From Prorocentrum cordatum (taxonomy: Eukaryota; Sar; Dinophyceae; Prorocentrales; Prorocentraceae): a stretch of 64,000 nt of DNA. The notes beneath the pieces are model-generated. The model was given only the letters and a program-made list of their open reading frames with translations. It was not told where the DNA came from and ran no database searches. The DNA lies in assembly GCA_963575745.1 (NCBI GenBank), contig CAUYUJ010018897.1:123710-187709 (forward strand), written 5' to 3'. Position numbers and translations under genes: made by a program. Every line of letters begins with the position of its first letter. Positions within the stretch are counted from its first letter, which is position 1. Below, piece after piece: positions 11,178-21,559 of the stretch.

Positions 11178-12026
11178 TCAGAGCGTTGTCAAGCATTGGC
11201 CCTTGGTAGGGCTTGCACATGTTTGCCCTAGCCGTCGACGACACCCTGTGACCTGCTGCCCGAACATACCATACGTTCCAGCTGGCTGGCCCCCGGCCTT
11301 CTCAAGCCGTGCCGTCTGATGATATATTCGCGAAGCGCGCGAAAACCTTGTTATCTTACTGCTCATCTGCTTATGTCTTTGATCGCGCTTGACGCGCGTA
11401 GCACGACCCCGCTGCCCGCAACTGAAATCCACCCCCGAGTATGTTGACTGCCTCGCCGCCTGGATCTGGAAGCCATTGAGTCGCATTGCCCGCGCCACCG
11501 CCACCGCGTCCTCGATCTTGGAGCAGAGCACGACCGACTTGGGAGAGACGCGAAGCTTCCTCCGCGCCAGCGCCTTGCCCGTGTCCACGATACACTCAAC
11601 CAAACTCTTGCGCGCCGCCAGCCTGGGCCCGACCACCTTCTGGGATATATCGTCTACCCAGAGGCGGTGGCCCATTTGAAGGCTGGCGGTGGTAACCTGC
11701 CTCATCGCGAAATACGCCATGATACGCGCGAAACGCGCGCCTGCCCACAGCCCCTGGACGACGCTGCGTCTCGGCTGGAGTGGCTCCGAGGCCGCGCCGT
11801 CCAGGAGCAAGCACCTGCACGCCACGCACTGGAGGGGCTCCAATCCCAGAACGACAGGAGGGAAGCCCATGCGCAGTGCTCCCCGCGCTAGGACATCCCA
11901 GGGAATGGAGTCGCAAAGCTCCTGGATTTCCGCGAGCAGATGCCCATGGTGTGCGCCAGCTCCTCGTCTACGGCCCTGAGGTGGGCCTCCTGCAGGCGCG
12001 AGTTGCCCTCGATGGCCGCGTCCCAC
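11178..12026 (-). pseudogene. LINE A reverse transcriptase palm
   Basis: This frame takes over from motif A. EIQELCDSIPWDVLARGALR resembles the LINE motif A DxxxAFDSIxW, but the first catalytic Asp position appears as Glu. Motif B is VVQGLWAGARFARIM and motif C is HRLWVDDISQK at about 11637-11668, with both Asp residues kept. KLRVSPKSVVLCS fits motif D. It ends at a stop just before the next frame at 11174. A changed motif A makes activity doubtful. Confidence 0.75.
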
Positions 12027-13228
12027 GCTGTCGTATTGTCACGCGACCAGTCCTTGACGGCTGGCTCCCTGATCAAGGACCACAGCCGCCCCAGCACGGC
12101 GATGACGCCGATAGCCCGATCTCTTGCCGTCTTCTTGGGCAGAAGACGGCAGAGCACCAACATGTGTTGCACGGGCCACGCCATGGTGGACTCGACCGCC
12201 TGGAGCACCAGGGCGAGCTCCTCGATCGCCTGCCGTGGAAGCCTCTGATAGTCCACGGGCGTGAACATGTCCACCCCCGGACCCGCATTCGCTTTCATCT
12301 TAGCAGCGCAGCGGTAGATGACGTCGCCAGAAATTGGAGGAAGCGGCTCCAGCGCCGCCTCCTCGCGAATAACCCGAAACAGCTCAACCGCGGCCGTCTC
12401 GCCCAGTTCCTTGGGCGCCCAAAGTTTCCTGAACGCCTTCTGTTTAGTATAAATCACGTCAATTGGATGAAACAAAACAGAATTGCCAACAATAACCTCA
12501 TGCTGGGGAAGAGGCTGCAGCTTGAGTGACCTATGTAAAATCCCTGGTCCAGTTGGCTCCGCAATCCAATCTCCGAACTCAGCCAGCGACTCGCGAAGAG
12601 CAGCCCGCTGAGATCGCTCCATGACCATCTCGCCGAGTCGACGAAGGAGGCCAGCACCGCCAGGCGGATCTCCTGAGGAAGTTGCGGCAGCTCCAGCCAC
12701 TGAGCCCACGGCGGGCCGCGCCCGCCCTTGAGGGCGATGTGAACTTCCTCGGGCCTTGCACCGCACAGGCACAAGCAAGCCTCCTCGAACTGCTGCACCT
12801 GCTTGGGCTCGTTCTCGCGCCCCCTTATGCCTGTGGAGGCCCCTCGGCACCGCGCAAAGACTCGTCCACCACTGACTCCTGTGGTCTCGCAGCGGTAGCT
12901 CTCGAAGGTGAAGTGTCTGCCGTAGCTCTCCCACGGACAACCTGGGACCCGCTGCGCGCGAGACCCCAGGAGAGGCCTGCTTCCCGTCGCGTTCCAGGAT
13001 AGCCGACTCAGCAGCGGCAGCCCATGACGCGCACAGGCCTAACACCGTCGAGCTAGCTTGAACCTTGAGCCTAAAGGCTACGGAACTCAGCGGCTGAGGG
13101 GAGACCGAGGAGACAGGAGAAGCACATGGGGTAAATCCCACCTGGAGCCTGGCCCTTCCCCAAATCTCGGGGGGAGCATCAAACTCGGCGCCTTCTGGTC
13201 GGGGCACCTCCAGGGCTGGACTCTGCAT
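11888..13228 (-). pseudogene. LINE A reverse transcriptase, N-terminal part
   Basis: 446 codons. The last third is clearly RT: MKANAGPGVDMFTPVDYQRLP (linker and RT0-like region), then LCRLLPKKTARDRAIGVIAV (fingers, motif 1-2 type). The frame is lost just before motif A, near 11925, where an alternative frame reads EIQELCDSIPWDVLARGALR. The first two thirds have no recognised domain. A 20-nt match to the dinoflagellate spliced leader lies inside this ORF at 13064-13083. Confidence 0.75.
13064..13083 (-). other. Spliced-leader-like 20-mer
   Basis: On the minus strand this reads ccgtagcctttaggctcaag. The dinoflagellate spliced leader, from memory, has CCGTAGCCATTTTGGCTCAAG, so the match is 19 of 20 with one base missing and one substitution. 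It lies within the LINE A RT ORF. Relic leaders are known in dinoflagellate genomes where spliced mRNA was reverse-transcribed back. Confidence 0.5.
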
Positions 13229-13664
13229 CTGATTATTGTCTGAATCACTGGCTGGTGAAACATCCGATGTAGATGCCGTGCTATGCTGCTCAGGGTTGCG
13301 GTGAGACGGCTCCTCCGAAGCCGACGACGCGCCCGCGGGGCCCCCGGGCGCACCGGCGACGACCGACGACGGCGGAGCAGGGGCCGATGGATTTTCCAGA
13401 GCAGTTGCTAGCGAGCTACCCCTACAAAAATTAAGCCCCTCAGCCCAAGGGTCCTCCTCCTCCTCCTCCTCCTCGGGCCAGGCGGCCTACTCCTCATCTT
13501 CTCCTACTTCCAGGGCCCCATCACGAGCTTCGTCACCGCTCGGGATGGGTCGAGAGTTCCGAGACTCCTGGGAGCAGTCGCCAAAAAGGGCGACATACAA
13601 GGCGGGCCGTTTTTCCTGGGAAACGACCCGCGCGAGAGACCGTGGCGTCCGAGCCAGGCTAGAC
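13229..13664 (-). other. Linker between LINE A endonuclease and RT
   Basis: Sequence lying between the two recognised domains; no motif recognised. A TCC/GGA-type run lies at about 13452-13475. Confidence 0.35.
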
Positions 13665-14347
13665 TTAGAGCCTGGCGTGGGGTCCTGCTTGGGCCTTGGG
13701 GCCTGGGGGGGGGTTGCACGGAAGCTCCAGCGCCCTGGCGCGCAGACGCAGCCCCGAACTCCGAAAGTGGACCACAAGCCCCAAATGCGGACGCCACGGC
13801 ACCGCGCGAATTGCTTCAATATGCTTCACGAGCGGCAAAGCTGACTGCGAGGACAATATAAAATCGAGCACGGTGTCTGGACCCTCTCTTGGCGCGCAAG
13901 TGCCCTCAACATCTGCAGTGCGAATCGCGGCGCCCAAACGCCGTGGGAACTCTGATCGACGCAAGACAGACGGATCCATGTTAAAGTCACCTATCATGAC
14001 CCATGGCATTTTGAGAGACTTGGCTAGTGCGCCTATGCGCTGAAACCGATTGCGATTCCTGGAGGTCATAGCAATTGAAGGGTGACCATATAGCACAATG
14101 GGCACGATCGAATAACCTGAAAATGCAACGTCAGGGGTAAGATCCCATCTAGGGCTGACTGGTTACTATCCTTGAAATGGCGAGCCGCAGCCCGAGCCTC
14201 CTGCAACGTGTGCTTGGCAAGAAAGAGTTCGCCCCCTTTGTTTGAACGGGCTTGTTTCCTCGAGCTAGCTATTTTGCCAGAACGTCTTGCAGGATTCTGA
14301 TGCATGCGGAGTCCCAACTTACGCCTCTTAGCATCCAATTCTCGCAT
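13665..14347 (-). pseudogene. LINE A EEP-type endonuclease, frameshifted
   Basis: Two frames join near 14125. The first ends in ALDGILPLTLHF and the second resumes at SGYSIVPIVLYGHPSIAMTS. The second contains MIGDFNMDP (the GDFN box of the endonuclease/exonuclease/phosphatase fold), TVLDFILSS and PHLGLVV, matching the order of the C-terminal half of LINE endonucleases. In the last box the usual Asp before the catalytic His (S-D-H) is not seen, suggesting loss of activity. The N-terminal catalytic boxes (N and QE) were not identified. Confidence 0.7.
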
Positions 14348-14535
14348 CCCCCCACTGCGCGGCCACGTGAGTCCCGACGAGGGCCCAATACGCGTATGTC
14401 CTGGTCTTGGATTCTATGAACTTTCACGTCTTGTCAGAGAGACTGGTGACACTGCCGTAGAACAACTTCGCAGTGTCTTCGCTCTCCCCCTGCTCGGCGG
14501 CCTCCCCTGGCTGCCGAGAGTCGGTATTTAACTAG

Positions 14536-15099
14536 TCACGCGCCAGCAGTGCCGCCCCCGCCAGGCGCCGTCTCCGCCGCGCCTGCCGTGGCCGCCGCGC
14601 CCTTGCCGCGGGCCTTGCTCTCCAGCGCCTCCGCCTGGAACTTGGCCCGCGACAGCCGCTCCGCCTCCGCGGCCTGGCCCGGCCCGACGACCACCTCGCT
14701 CCGCCGGCCTGGGCCCCGGGGCCCGCGGCTGGAGGGGCGGCAGGGGCCGCCGACGCTGGGGCGTCGGCCGACGGGGGGCGCTGCCCGACAGCCGTTCTCG
14801 CAGCGCCCGATGGGATCGTCTGGCACGGCCCGGCGCCGCGTCTTGGCGAGCCGCTCCTCGAGCTCCTCTCGGTGCGCCCGGGCCGTCTGCAGCCGCTCCT
14901 CAATCTCCGTTTCCTTGCCCTGGAGGTGAGCTTTCACACTCTTGAACTGGTCACGAAGGCCCGCAAGTGCTGTGTTCTCCGTCTCCGTCGCCTCTGAGTC
15001 GTCGAGGTTGTCGAAGAAGGACTCGTCCCACTGCGCGCTGATCATGGGTTTCTCCTGGCTCACCTCACTCTTGGTCTTAGCGGCGTCGTCGACCCTCAT
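14536..15099 (-). CDS. LINE A coiled-coil ORF
   Basis: Start chosen at the ATG at 15099 (protein begins MRVDDAAKTK), 4 nt after the ORF1 stop. Residues about 45-90 have a heptad-like pattern rich in Glu, Lys and Leu (LRDQFKSVKAHL then EIEERLQTARAHREELEERL), a good coiled-coil candidate for trimerisation as in other LINE ORF1 proteins (inference). The C-terminal part is Arg/Pro/Gly-rich and then Ala-rich. It may be the second half of ORF1 moved by a frameshift. Confidence 0.5.
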   Translation of the reverse strand: MRVDDAAKTKSEVSQEKPMISAQWDESFFDNLDDSEATETENTALAGLRDQFKSVKAHLQGKETEIEERLQTARAHREELEERLAKTRRRAVPDDPIGRCENGCRAAPPVGRRPSVGGPCRPSSRGPRGPGRRSEVVVGPGQAAEAERLSRAKFQAEALESKARGKGAAATAGAAETAPGGGGTAGA

Positions 15100-15103
15100 T
15101 CCC

Positions 15104-15715
15104 TCAGCCTTTGGCGACTGCCTGAGCTGCCTGGAGCTTGCCGTCCGCCGCCTCCGCAAGCGCGAGAGCCGCTGACTTTTCCTTCGCCTCCGCAGCCGTC
15201 AGGTTGCTGCGTGAGCGAACGACGTTCGCCACTGCTCGTTGATGCCGATGCTCGGCGTCTCGCCAAGCGCCGTCGGCCCGCCTGAACTCCTCCGACACGC
15301 TCACCTTCGGCGTGGAGGAGTGGTCCCCCTGGCCCAGCTTGTCCAACTGCGCCTGGAGGTCGGCCTGGAGCTGCGGGTCCTTCGCTGTGGCCGCCGCCTG
15401 CTGCGAGAGCTCCTGGACAGAGTTGCCCTTGCCTTTGCCACCGCGCTTGCCTCTAGGAGAGGCCGCGCGCTCCCGTGACGAGCGAAGGATGCCCGCAGGA
15501 AGGGGCTTGCGCACCCCCTCCGCCTCACTGCCGCTGTCCGCGTCGAACCACATGCCCTCCCCGAGCGTCTCCTGATCGCTGAAGTGGACCTTGGGCGTGG
15601 GGCGAAACAGCTCCACCCTGCCGCCGCACCCTGCGCATTTGAGGTTGCGTTTGCGCAAGATCTTATTCCACTCGCATGTGTTGCACTCTCCGCATCGGCT
15701 CCAGAGAGCCGCCAT
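15104..15715 (-). CDS. LINE A ORF1-like protein with Cys-rich N terminus
   Basis: 203 codons from an ATG at 15715. Residues about 7-31 hold C-x2-C-x2-C and, after a basic stretch, C-x2-C-G-G, which would suit a zinc finger. The rest is Gly/Lys/Ser-rich, then Gln/Ala-rich and likely helical. LINE ORF1 proteins commonly bind nucleic acid, so an RNA-binding role is inferred. The stop codon is followed after only 4 nt (TGA-GGGA-ATG) by the start of the next ORF in another frame. It could be one protein broken by a frameshift, or a true stop-restart pair. Confidence 0.6.
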   Translation of the reverse strand: MAALWSRCGECNTCEWNKILRKRNLKCAGCGGRVELFRPTPKVHFSDQETLGEGMWFDADSGSEAEGVRKPLPAGILRSSRERAASPRGKRGGKGKGNSVQELSQQAAATAKDPQLQADLQAQLDKLGQGDHSSTPKVSVSEEFRRADGAWRDAEHRHQRAVANVVRSRSNLTAAEAKEKSAALALAEAADGKLQAAQAVAKG

Positions 15716-15720
15716 TGCTG

Positions 15721-16094
15721 CTACTGCCTCTGCGTTCGTCGATGGCCTTTCAAGTCTGACTGGGTGAAAGACCAGAGTCCCTCAAGCGCTGCGCGGAAGC
15801 CCAGAGGCGAGCTCTGGAGGTGGGAGGGTGCCCGCTGGGGCAACATCACCGCTCGAGCCCAAGTTGCTTGAGACGACGACTGGGAGGAGGAGGAGGAGAA
15901 GGAGGAGGAGGAAGAGGCGGAGGAGGGGCAGGAGCTGGAGGTGGAGGGCGAGGAGGAGGAGGACCAGTGCAAACCCAAGAGTCATCAAGGATGTTGGATT
16001 ATATCCTCCCTCCAAGCTCCCTCTTGATGGGCCCCTAGAAGGATTCATTCCCACTGAGGGAAGTGCTCCGCTGGGAGACAACAGTTTGACGATC
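15721..16094. other. Region upstream of LINE A with GGA tract
   Basis: A GGA tract lies at about 15883-15965. No gene recognised. Confidence 0.5.
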
Positions 16095-16320
16095 TCCAAG
16101 ACTGCCAGAACACCATTCTTATGACTTCAACGCCACAAGTCAACCTGACTGTTGCGTCTTGGCGATCCGGAGTCGCGTCAGAACACCATTCCTTGAACTT
16201 CAAAACCGCGAATCAACATAACTGTTGCGCCTTGACAGTCCTGACTCGTTCCAAAACACCATGTCTGGAACGTTAACCATGAGAACCTGTGAAAACACAA
16301 TGTCTGGTACGTTTAGAACG
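16095..16320 (+). repeat. ~74-bp tandem repeat, 3 copies
   Basis: Units are marked by agaacaccatt/aaaacaccatg at about 16105, 16180 and 16253, each with caacctgactgttgcg-cttg and gatccggagtcg-like boxes. Degenerate. Confidence 0.75.
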
Positions 16321-16770
16321 AACGTGCGCGGCGTTAGGGCGAGAGCTGCATTGTGAAAAGGAACAGCCCTCAATCCGAGTATTTTTTGCGCAGATATTGA
16401 ACGAATGTGCGCGGTGGTAGGGCGAGAGTAGCATTTTTAAACGAGCCGCCATCAATCCGTGGAGCTTTTGCAAATTGTTTGATTAAAAGAAATAATGGTA
16501 GTAAGAAGAACGCCAATACTCATAACAATAAAAGATGTGCGCGACGCTATTGCGAGAGCCACATGTTGGAAATCGCTTCTCCTCAATCCGTAAAGCTTCT
16601 GCACATGTTTCAAACGAATGTACGCTGCGCTAAACCTTAGCGCGAGGGCCACATTTTGAAAACCACTTGTCCTCCATCCGTGATGCTCTCGCAGATGTTT
16701 TAAACGAACGTGTGCGGCGCTAAGGCGAGAGCCACATTTTGGAAGCGATCCGCCCTCCATCTGTGAAATG
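16321..16770 (+). repeat. ~85-bp tandem repeat, 5 copies
   Basis: Each unit has aacgaacgtgcgcggcg, a gcgagagccacattttg box, a cgccctccatccgtgaagct box and cagatgtttc. Copies start near 16318, 16403, 16530, 16615 and 16706. The third interval is longer because of an A-rich insertion (about 16475-16525). Confidence 0.75.
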
Positions 16771-16887
16771 GCTGCCAATTTTAATGCTCGAGGCTCACAA
16801 ATGGTAAGGGGTTCTCAGGCGAAACGCCCGGCCCGCCCCTCCGACTGGCCTCGGGGTGCGACAGGGAGGAGTTATTCATAAGGAAAG

Positions 16888-16985
16888 GAGTGTAGGAGGA
16901 GGACGAGGAGCAGGAGGAGGAAAAGGAGGAAGAGGAGGAGGAGGAGGAGGAGGAGGAGGAGGAGGAGGATCGAAGAGGATCGAGG
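16888..16985 (+). repeat. (GGA)n tract
   Basis: About 95 bp of GGA with AAGGAGGAAG interruptions. Confidence 0.95.
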
Positions 16986-18600
16986 AGGGCCACGGACGAC
17001 GAGAGGGAGGGGGAAGGGGGGGGGGGAGGAGGGGCGCTTCCCCCGCTGGCGCGGCAGACATTCGGACTCGGTTCCCCCCTTTGCCACCCGGCTGGGCTCT
17101 GCTGGGCCCTCTGCTGACAGCCACTCGCGCAGCCCCACAGAACCCGTGCCCCTCGTCGGCGCGTGTGGGGAGGGAAGGATAGGCGCAGACCGAAAAACAG
17201 CATCGGTCCCCAGGAGCACCGAGAGAACAGAGATGGGCAGCGGAGGAGAAGACGGGAAGCCAGAGGGCATGGAGAAATGTGGGGATATTGGGGCTGGTGC
17301 CTATTGATCTGTGTGCCCCTGGGGCCCCTCATCGGCGTGTGCTCGCCGCGTCTTCCCCATCCCCCCGCCCGACCACGGACTTTTGAACGCTGCAGGTGCG
17401 CTGCCTGCCTGCCTGCCTCCGCCTCCTCCACTTTTTTCTGGAGGCGCGAGGCAAGCTTAGATCGACTGGGATCGTGAAGTCTGTCCTTCCCTTCCTCCCA
17501 ACCCCACTCCTCCCCTCCCCCTCCCCCCGAAAGAACCGTCGGAAGCGATTACGCATTCGGTGTCGGCTCGTTGGTTGTTTGGGCCTCAGAAGCAAGCGAT
17601 CCCCCACTCTGGGGCGTCGTCGTTGTCAGGAAGTATCAAGCGGGAGCCCCGTTCCTGTTTTGAGAAGGCGATGTTGGAAGCAGAGCCAGCGGGTGCTCTC
17701 CATCAGCCCCGCCTTGTGTGGAGCTGTTCGGGGACCCCAAGGAGCTAGACATGGAGCCACGACTCAAGACCGGCCCAGACCTCTCGAAGACCATCCACTG
17801 ACCCTCCAAGGAACCCGGCGCCGTGCCATGACGTGCTGTGCGGTGTTGTGTTCTGCGCCGCTGTGCGATGCCATGCTTTGCGTTGCAACGCTTCGTGATG
17901 CAATGCTTCACGTGCAATGCCACGCCACGCTATGGCATGCTACGTTCTGCCGTGCTCTTCTACGCCATGCCATGGCGTGCCCTACCATGCGTCGCGTACC
18001 CTATTGCGATCATTGCCCTGCTCGACATCCGGCTGTGCGAATAGAGAGGATATCAACGCCGTAGCAAAGGATAGGAGGTACGGGTAGGACGTCAGATATG
18101 ACGCGAGCGCACCTAGCTTGCCCTCCCCCTTATCCCCGTTCCCCCTATTCTTTTTTGGGGGAGCCCCCATGAGGGTCCGAAGAGGCCCCCATGACGGCCC
18201 CAGGGGGGACCCAGGAGGGAGAGCACGAAGTCACGTTTTGCGCCATGGACCCCAAGCTGGCCCCACCCTCCTCCCCCCTACTCCTCCTCTCTGCTCCTCC
18301 TGGCCGCCGTTTTATTCCTGCTCTGCCTCTCTGCTCTCGCCCCCGTCGCTGCTCTGCTCCTCCCTCCTCCCCTATGCCTGGGGGCTGCCGCCGCCCTCCT
18401 ACCCCCCCAGCGCCTTCGACACAGGAGGGTCATCCTGGAGCACAGGGCCTACAAGAAGAGGAAGGCGGAGGAGGGCGACATTTTCAAGCAGGCCCGCGGG
18501 GCAGTGTGGGGCGCCCGTCGCCAGCTCCCTCCGCATCGCGAGCCGCATGCCCCAAGGGCAGAGAGCATTCCCTGGCTGCCTCTGCGATAGACGGGCCAGG
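16986..18600. other. No gene recognised; low-complexity stretch inside
   Basis: Overlapping ORFs up to about 220 codons lack recognisable domains. One diverged core repeat (ggaagtatcaagcgggagcc) is at about 17630. At 17825-18005 there is a degenerate array of tgc/atgcc words (ccatgctttgcgttgcaacg and similar), like the decamer array at 28440-28800. Confidence 0.4.
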
Positions 18601-19090
18601 ATCGAGGAGGGTCGAAGAGGAGGCGGAGGATGAAGAGGAGGAGGAGGTGGAGGGGGAGGACGAGGAGGAGGAGGAGGAGGAGGAGGAGGAGGTGGAGGAG
18701 GTGGAGGGGGAGGAGGAGGAGGAGGAGGAGGAGGAGGGAGGAGGAGGAGGAGGAGGAGGAGGAGAAGGAGGACGAGGAGGACGAGGAGGAGAGGAGGAGG
18801 AGGAGGATCGAGGAGGAGGAGGAGGAGGATCGGAGCCTCAGGAGCGGGAGGAGGCGCTTCAGCTCAGCCCCGTGGCTGGGCCGGTGACGGCCCCGAGCGG
18901 CTGGGCTGCCGATCAGCGCAGAGGCAGCGGCGTGCATCAGTGGAGGCTGAGCCCTGGAGCAGCCAAGGGAGAGGAGCAGATGATGGGAGTACCTAGAGAG
19001 GAGGGGGAGGAGAGGGGGAGGAGGGGGAGGAGGAGGAGGAGGAGGAGGAGAAGGAGGAGGAGGAGGAGGAGGAGGAGGAGATGATGATGA
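18600..19090 (+). repeat. Two large (GGA)n tracts
   Basis: Tracts at about 18605-18835 and 19000-19090, separated by about 160 bp of ordinary sequence. The second lies immediately downstream, on the minus strand, of LINE B. Poly-Glu/Gly/Arg frames are not genes. Confidence 0.95.
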
Positions 19091-19313
19091 GATGAGCAAG
19101 CGGCCTGAAGCCAGGTGCGTGTGGCGGGTTAGCCGCCGCCGTCGGACGCCTCCGTTGAGGCATCCTCGAGAGAGTCGAGGGGCTCATCTGGCCCCTCCTC
19201 GGCGTCCCTCTTGAGGAGTAGCGCCCCCTCCGCACGGAGGGCGGGGAGATCCACCTCCTCCAAACCGAAAGCCCTCAGCACCTCGGCTCGGGACGCCATC
19301 CCCCCCAAGGCAC

Positions 19314-19720
19314 TCACCCCCCGAAGCTCCCCGCCGACGCCAGAGTCCTGAGCCGAGGCACCGGGAGCCGACGCGCTGGGGCCAAAAAGAGCAGCCATTC
19401 GCAATCGCACGGAAAAAGCGGGACACCCTCTGGGGGATCAAGCCGCAGGTCCTTCAGGCTTGCCTTATAGGATGGCCAACGACGCTGTTTGATCAGACGC
19501 AGCTGCTCAAGCAAACCCGCGGTCGCGCTCTCACCAAGGCACCGCCTCACCAGGGCTCGCGCGGGCTTCTGACCGTCCGAGAAAAAAGCGCCGCAGGCAC
19601 AGCAAAAAATTAACGACCTGTCGTCTTCGCGGCCAGACCTGGCCACACGCGCGGGCAACCTGGGATGGCCGTTGAAGCAACAACCGACATCGCGACAGGA
19701 TTCAAAACCTTCCGAGGGCA
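19314..19720 (-). pseudogene. LINE B post-RNase H Cys domain
   Basis: In this frame the protein holds SLIFCCACGAFFSDGQKPAR followed by ALVRRCLGESATAG and a helical LIKQRRWPSYKA. The pattern CxxCG-x-L.R.C-(basic helix)-P recurs after RNase H in LINE C (VCAACGG...LARPCN) and LINE E (VCVRCKAY...LSRQCD). It looks like a small zinc ribbon with a basic helix. Confidence 0.65.
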
Positions 19721-20433
19721 GCTGCGGAGGGAGAGCCTCTGCTTCTGGCACCCGGGGAAGGGACAGGCTCGCCAGAGGGCGCGGCAGCTGGAGCATCGCC
19801 GTCGGGGCCCTCTCGGCTTGCCGTGTACAGCTCCATGAGATCGGCATGCTTCTGGCCGACCTCCCCCTCCCCCGCCCACGCGGGCAGCCGCCCGCTCCAC
19901 CGAGCCGCTTCCCGAGAGGCTTCGACCAGGCCACGCCAAAGGTGGTACTCGCTCTCCTCCACCCCGTGGAGGGCGGCACCCCGCTTCGCAGACTCGTCGG
20001 CGGCATCGTTGCCGCGCTTCTCCCAGAGAGTCGTGCGATCGTTTTGCACGTCCTGGAAGCTGCTATGGGCCTTGGTCTTGTGGGCCGTGAAATCGTCAGG
20101 CCCGAAGGCCGCCCAGAGCGGGGCCCACATGTGGGCCCTGGGGCTACTCGCCCCGGAACCAGCCCCAGGCCCCGCCAGCAGCGTCGAAATTGTACCCTTG
20201 CAATCAATGTACAAGCTGAACGGGGGCATCGCTACTTGGCATAACATGCTGATGGCAAAATCTTCAGCCTCCCTCGACGTCTGAAAGGGAGCTGTATCAC
20301 GAGCAACGGGCCCATACGCTGCTGCCAGCACATCCCCGAAGCGATCACACATCACCACGGACCACCCAGCTCGGCATAGGAGCCGAGACGCTGGAAACAA
20401 GGCAGACCCGTCGAGAAACAGAAGACCCGACAA
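19702..20433 (-). pseudogene. LINE B RNase H domain
   Basis: Begins LLFLDGSALFP (first catalytic Asp), then REAEDFAISM (Glu region), LYIDCKGTISTLL (Asp) and THKTKAHSSF-like KTKAH followed by RGNDAADESAKRGA (His and final Asp). All RNase H landmarks are present in order. The C-terminal frame continues in a shifted frame into the Cys domain. Confidence 0.8.
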
Positions 20434-21044
20434 GTAGCCAGACGCAGGCTTCTGAAACCAAAAACATGTTTGCTGGCCCTCGGGCCGTTTGACCTGGAAA
20501 ACGGGGCCAGGATCTGGGAAAAGCCCCCGAGCAAAAGTTCCCCCGCTTCAAAACTCCAGGCCTTGGCCTTCCGAACCCTCTGGAGTAACTTGGGAGGCAC
20601 ATGGTCCCTGCGAAGGGCCGCGTGCGCATCACACTCATAGCACCTGTGCCACACCGAACCATCAGGGTGGCCACACAGTGCGCAATTCGGACTACTAGCG
20701 AGGCCGTGTTTGTGCAATCGGACCTGAGACCACCAGACACCCGAAATCAGGGCCCTCAAGGCCCGCTGCTGGTGAGGAGTCCAGCTCGCCCACGTTCCAT
20801 GGAGAAGCGGGTCCAGGCCAGGCCAAAAAACGGGGCGGGCCCAAGGGCTAGACTGGGCCTTGAGCGCCTGCCTATCCGATTCCCGCCTCACTCCTTCCTC
20901 CACTAACTTCCTAATCGTGCTCAGCCTGACGAGGTTGAGCGCTCGCCAAGGTCGCTCATCAGCAACTGGGCGGAAGTCGCGCTCCAACCGATACCTCGAA
21001 GCGTCAACGGATAAACGTCCGCAGGTGAAGCAGCGGCGACCCAC
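20352..21044 (-). pseudogene. LINE B connection region with Cys/His motif
   Basis: Contains CALCGHPDGSVWHRCYECDAH, a C-x2-C...H-x3-C type zinc motif found between RT and RNase H, matching LINE C CQACKCKPGTLWHRRFLC. Preceded by a Trp-rich segment (SPWARPVFWPGLDPLLHGTW) shared in pattern with LINE C (TRPIFWKPLAGLLEGRLSETW). The frame is lost near 20450. Confidence 0.75.
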
Positions 21045-21559
21045 GGTCTCTCGGTCTTAGAGCACCTAGCCTGGGCCATATCCAAGGTCTTGGTGAGGAC
21101 TTGGTGCTTCGGGTTCCCCTCCCGGCAACCCGTGCCCCACTGGAACGCCACGAGGCCCGTCGATATCACCCACGGATCCACTCGGGCACCATCCCTGAGG
21201 GCATACATCCTGAGGCCCACCGAGGACCCTTTGGGACACCTGCCCAGACTCCTGCACGCCTGGACGCGCAGCTTGTGGAGCTCCGTCGGGGGAACCCCCA
21301 TCACGCATACGCCCCACAGAGCGGAAGCCGTCGGGCCCCCACGCCGGATCCACTTCACATCCGCCCCGGCCTCGCGCAGGTTGGTGAGGCGCCTCGATGA
21401 CCGGGCCGACTTGCTCCATCGCGCTCTTGTGGTCCCTGCTCGCCGAAGGGCCCCAAGATTCGCATCGGTCCCAAGGTTCCTGGTCGACTCAGCCTGCCCT
21501 GAAGCTGGTGGAGGCCATCTTCTCTCGAGCTCGTCGGCCAGAGACGCGCTGCTGGCCAA
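20921..21559 (-). pseudogene. LINE B RT thumb region
   Basis: Aligns by eye with LINE C through ELERRWPPPASGQAESTRNL (C: ALNQEWKEFGF...RSLGTDS), TASALWGVCVMGVPPTELHK (C: ATALWGSGVSGLSGRQLHLL) and SVGLRMYALRDGARVDPWV (C: SVGLKLATTKLGRVMDPF). The shared GTD, ALWG and SVGL blocks make a common family clear. Confidence 0.75.

Larger units (their letters stand above)
9672..15720 (-). mobile_element. LINE A: degenerate non-LTR retrotransposon
   Basis: On the minus strand the order is zinc-finger ORF1, coiled-coil ORF, EEP endonuclease, reverse transcriptase, RNase H. This is the layout of an EN-bearing LINE with a C-terminal RNase H. At least four frame changes separate the pieces, so the copy is not expected to be autonomous unless several are sequencing errors. 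GGA-rich DNA lies at 15883-15965 (beyond the 5' end) and at 9716-9755 (within the 3' end). No poly-A tail or target-site duplication was found. Confidence 0.8.
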
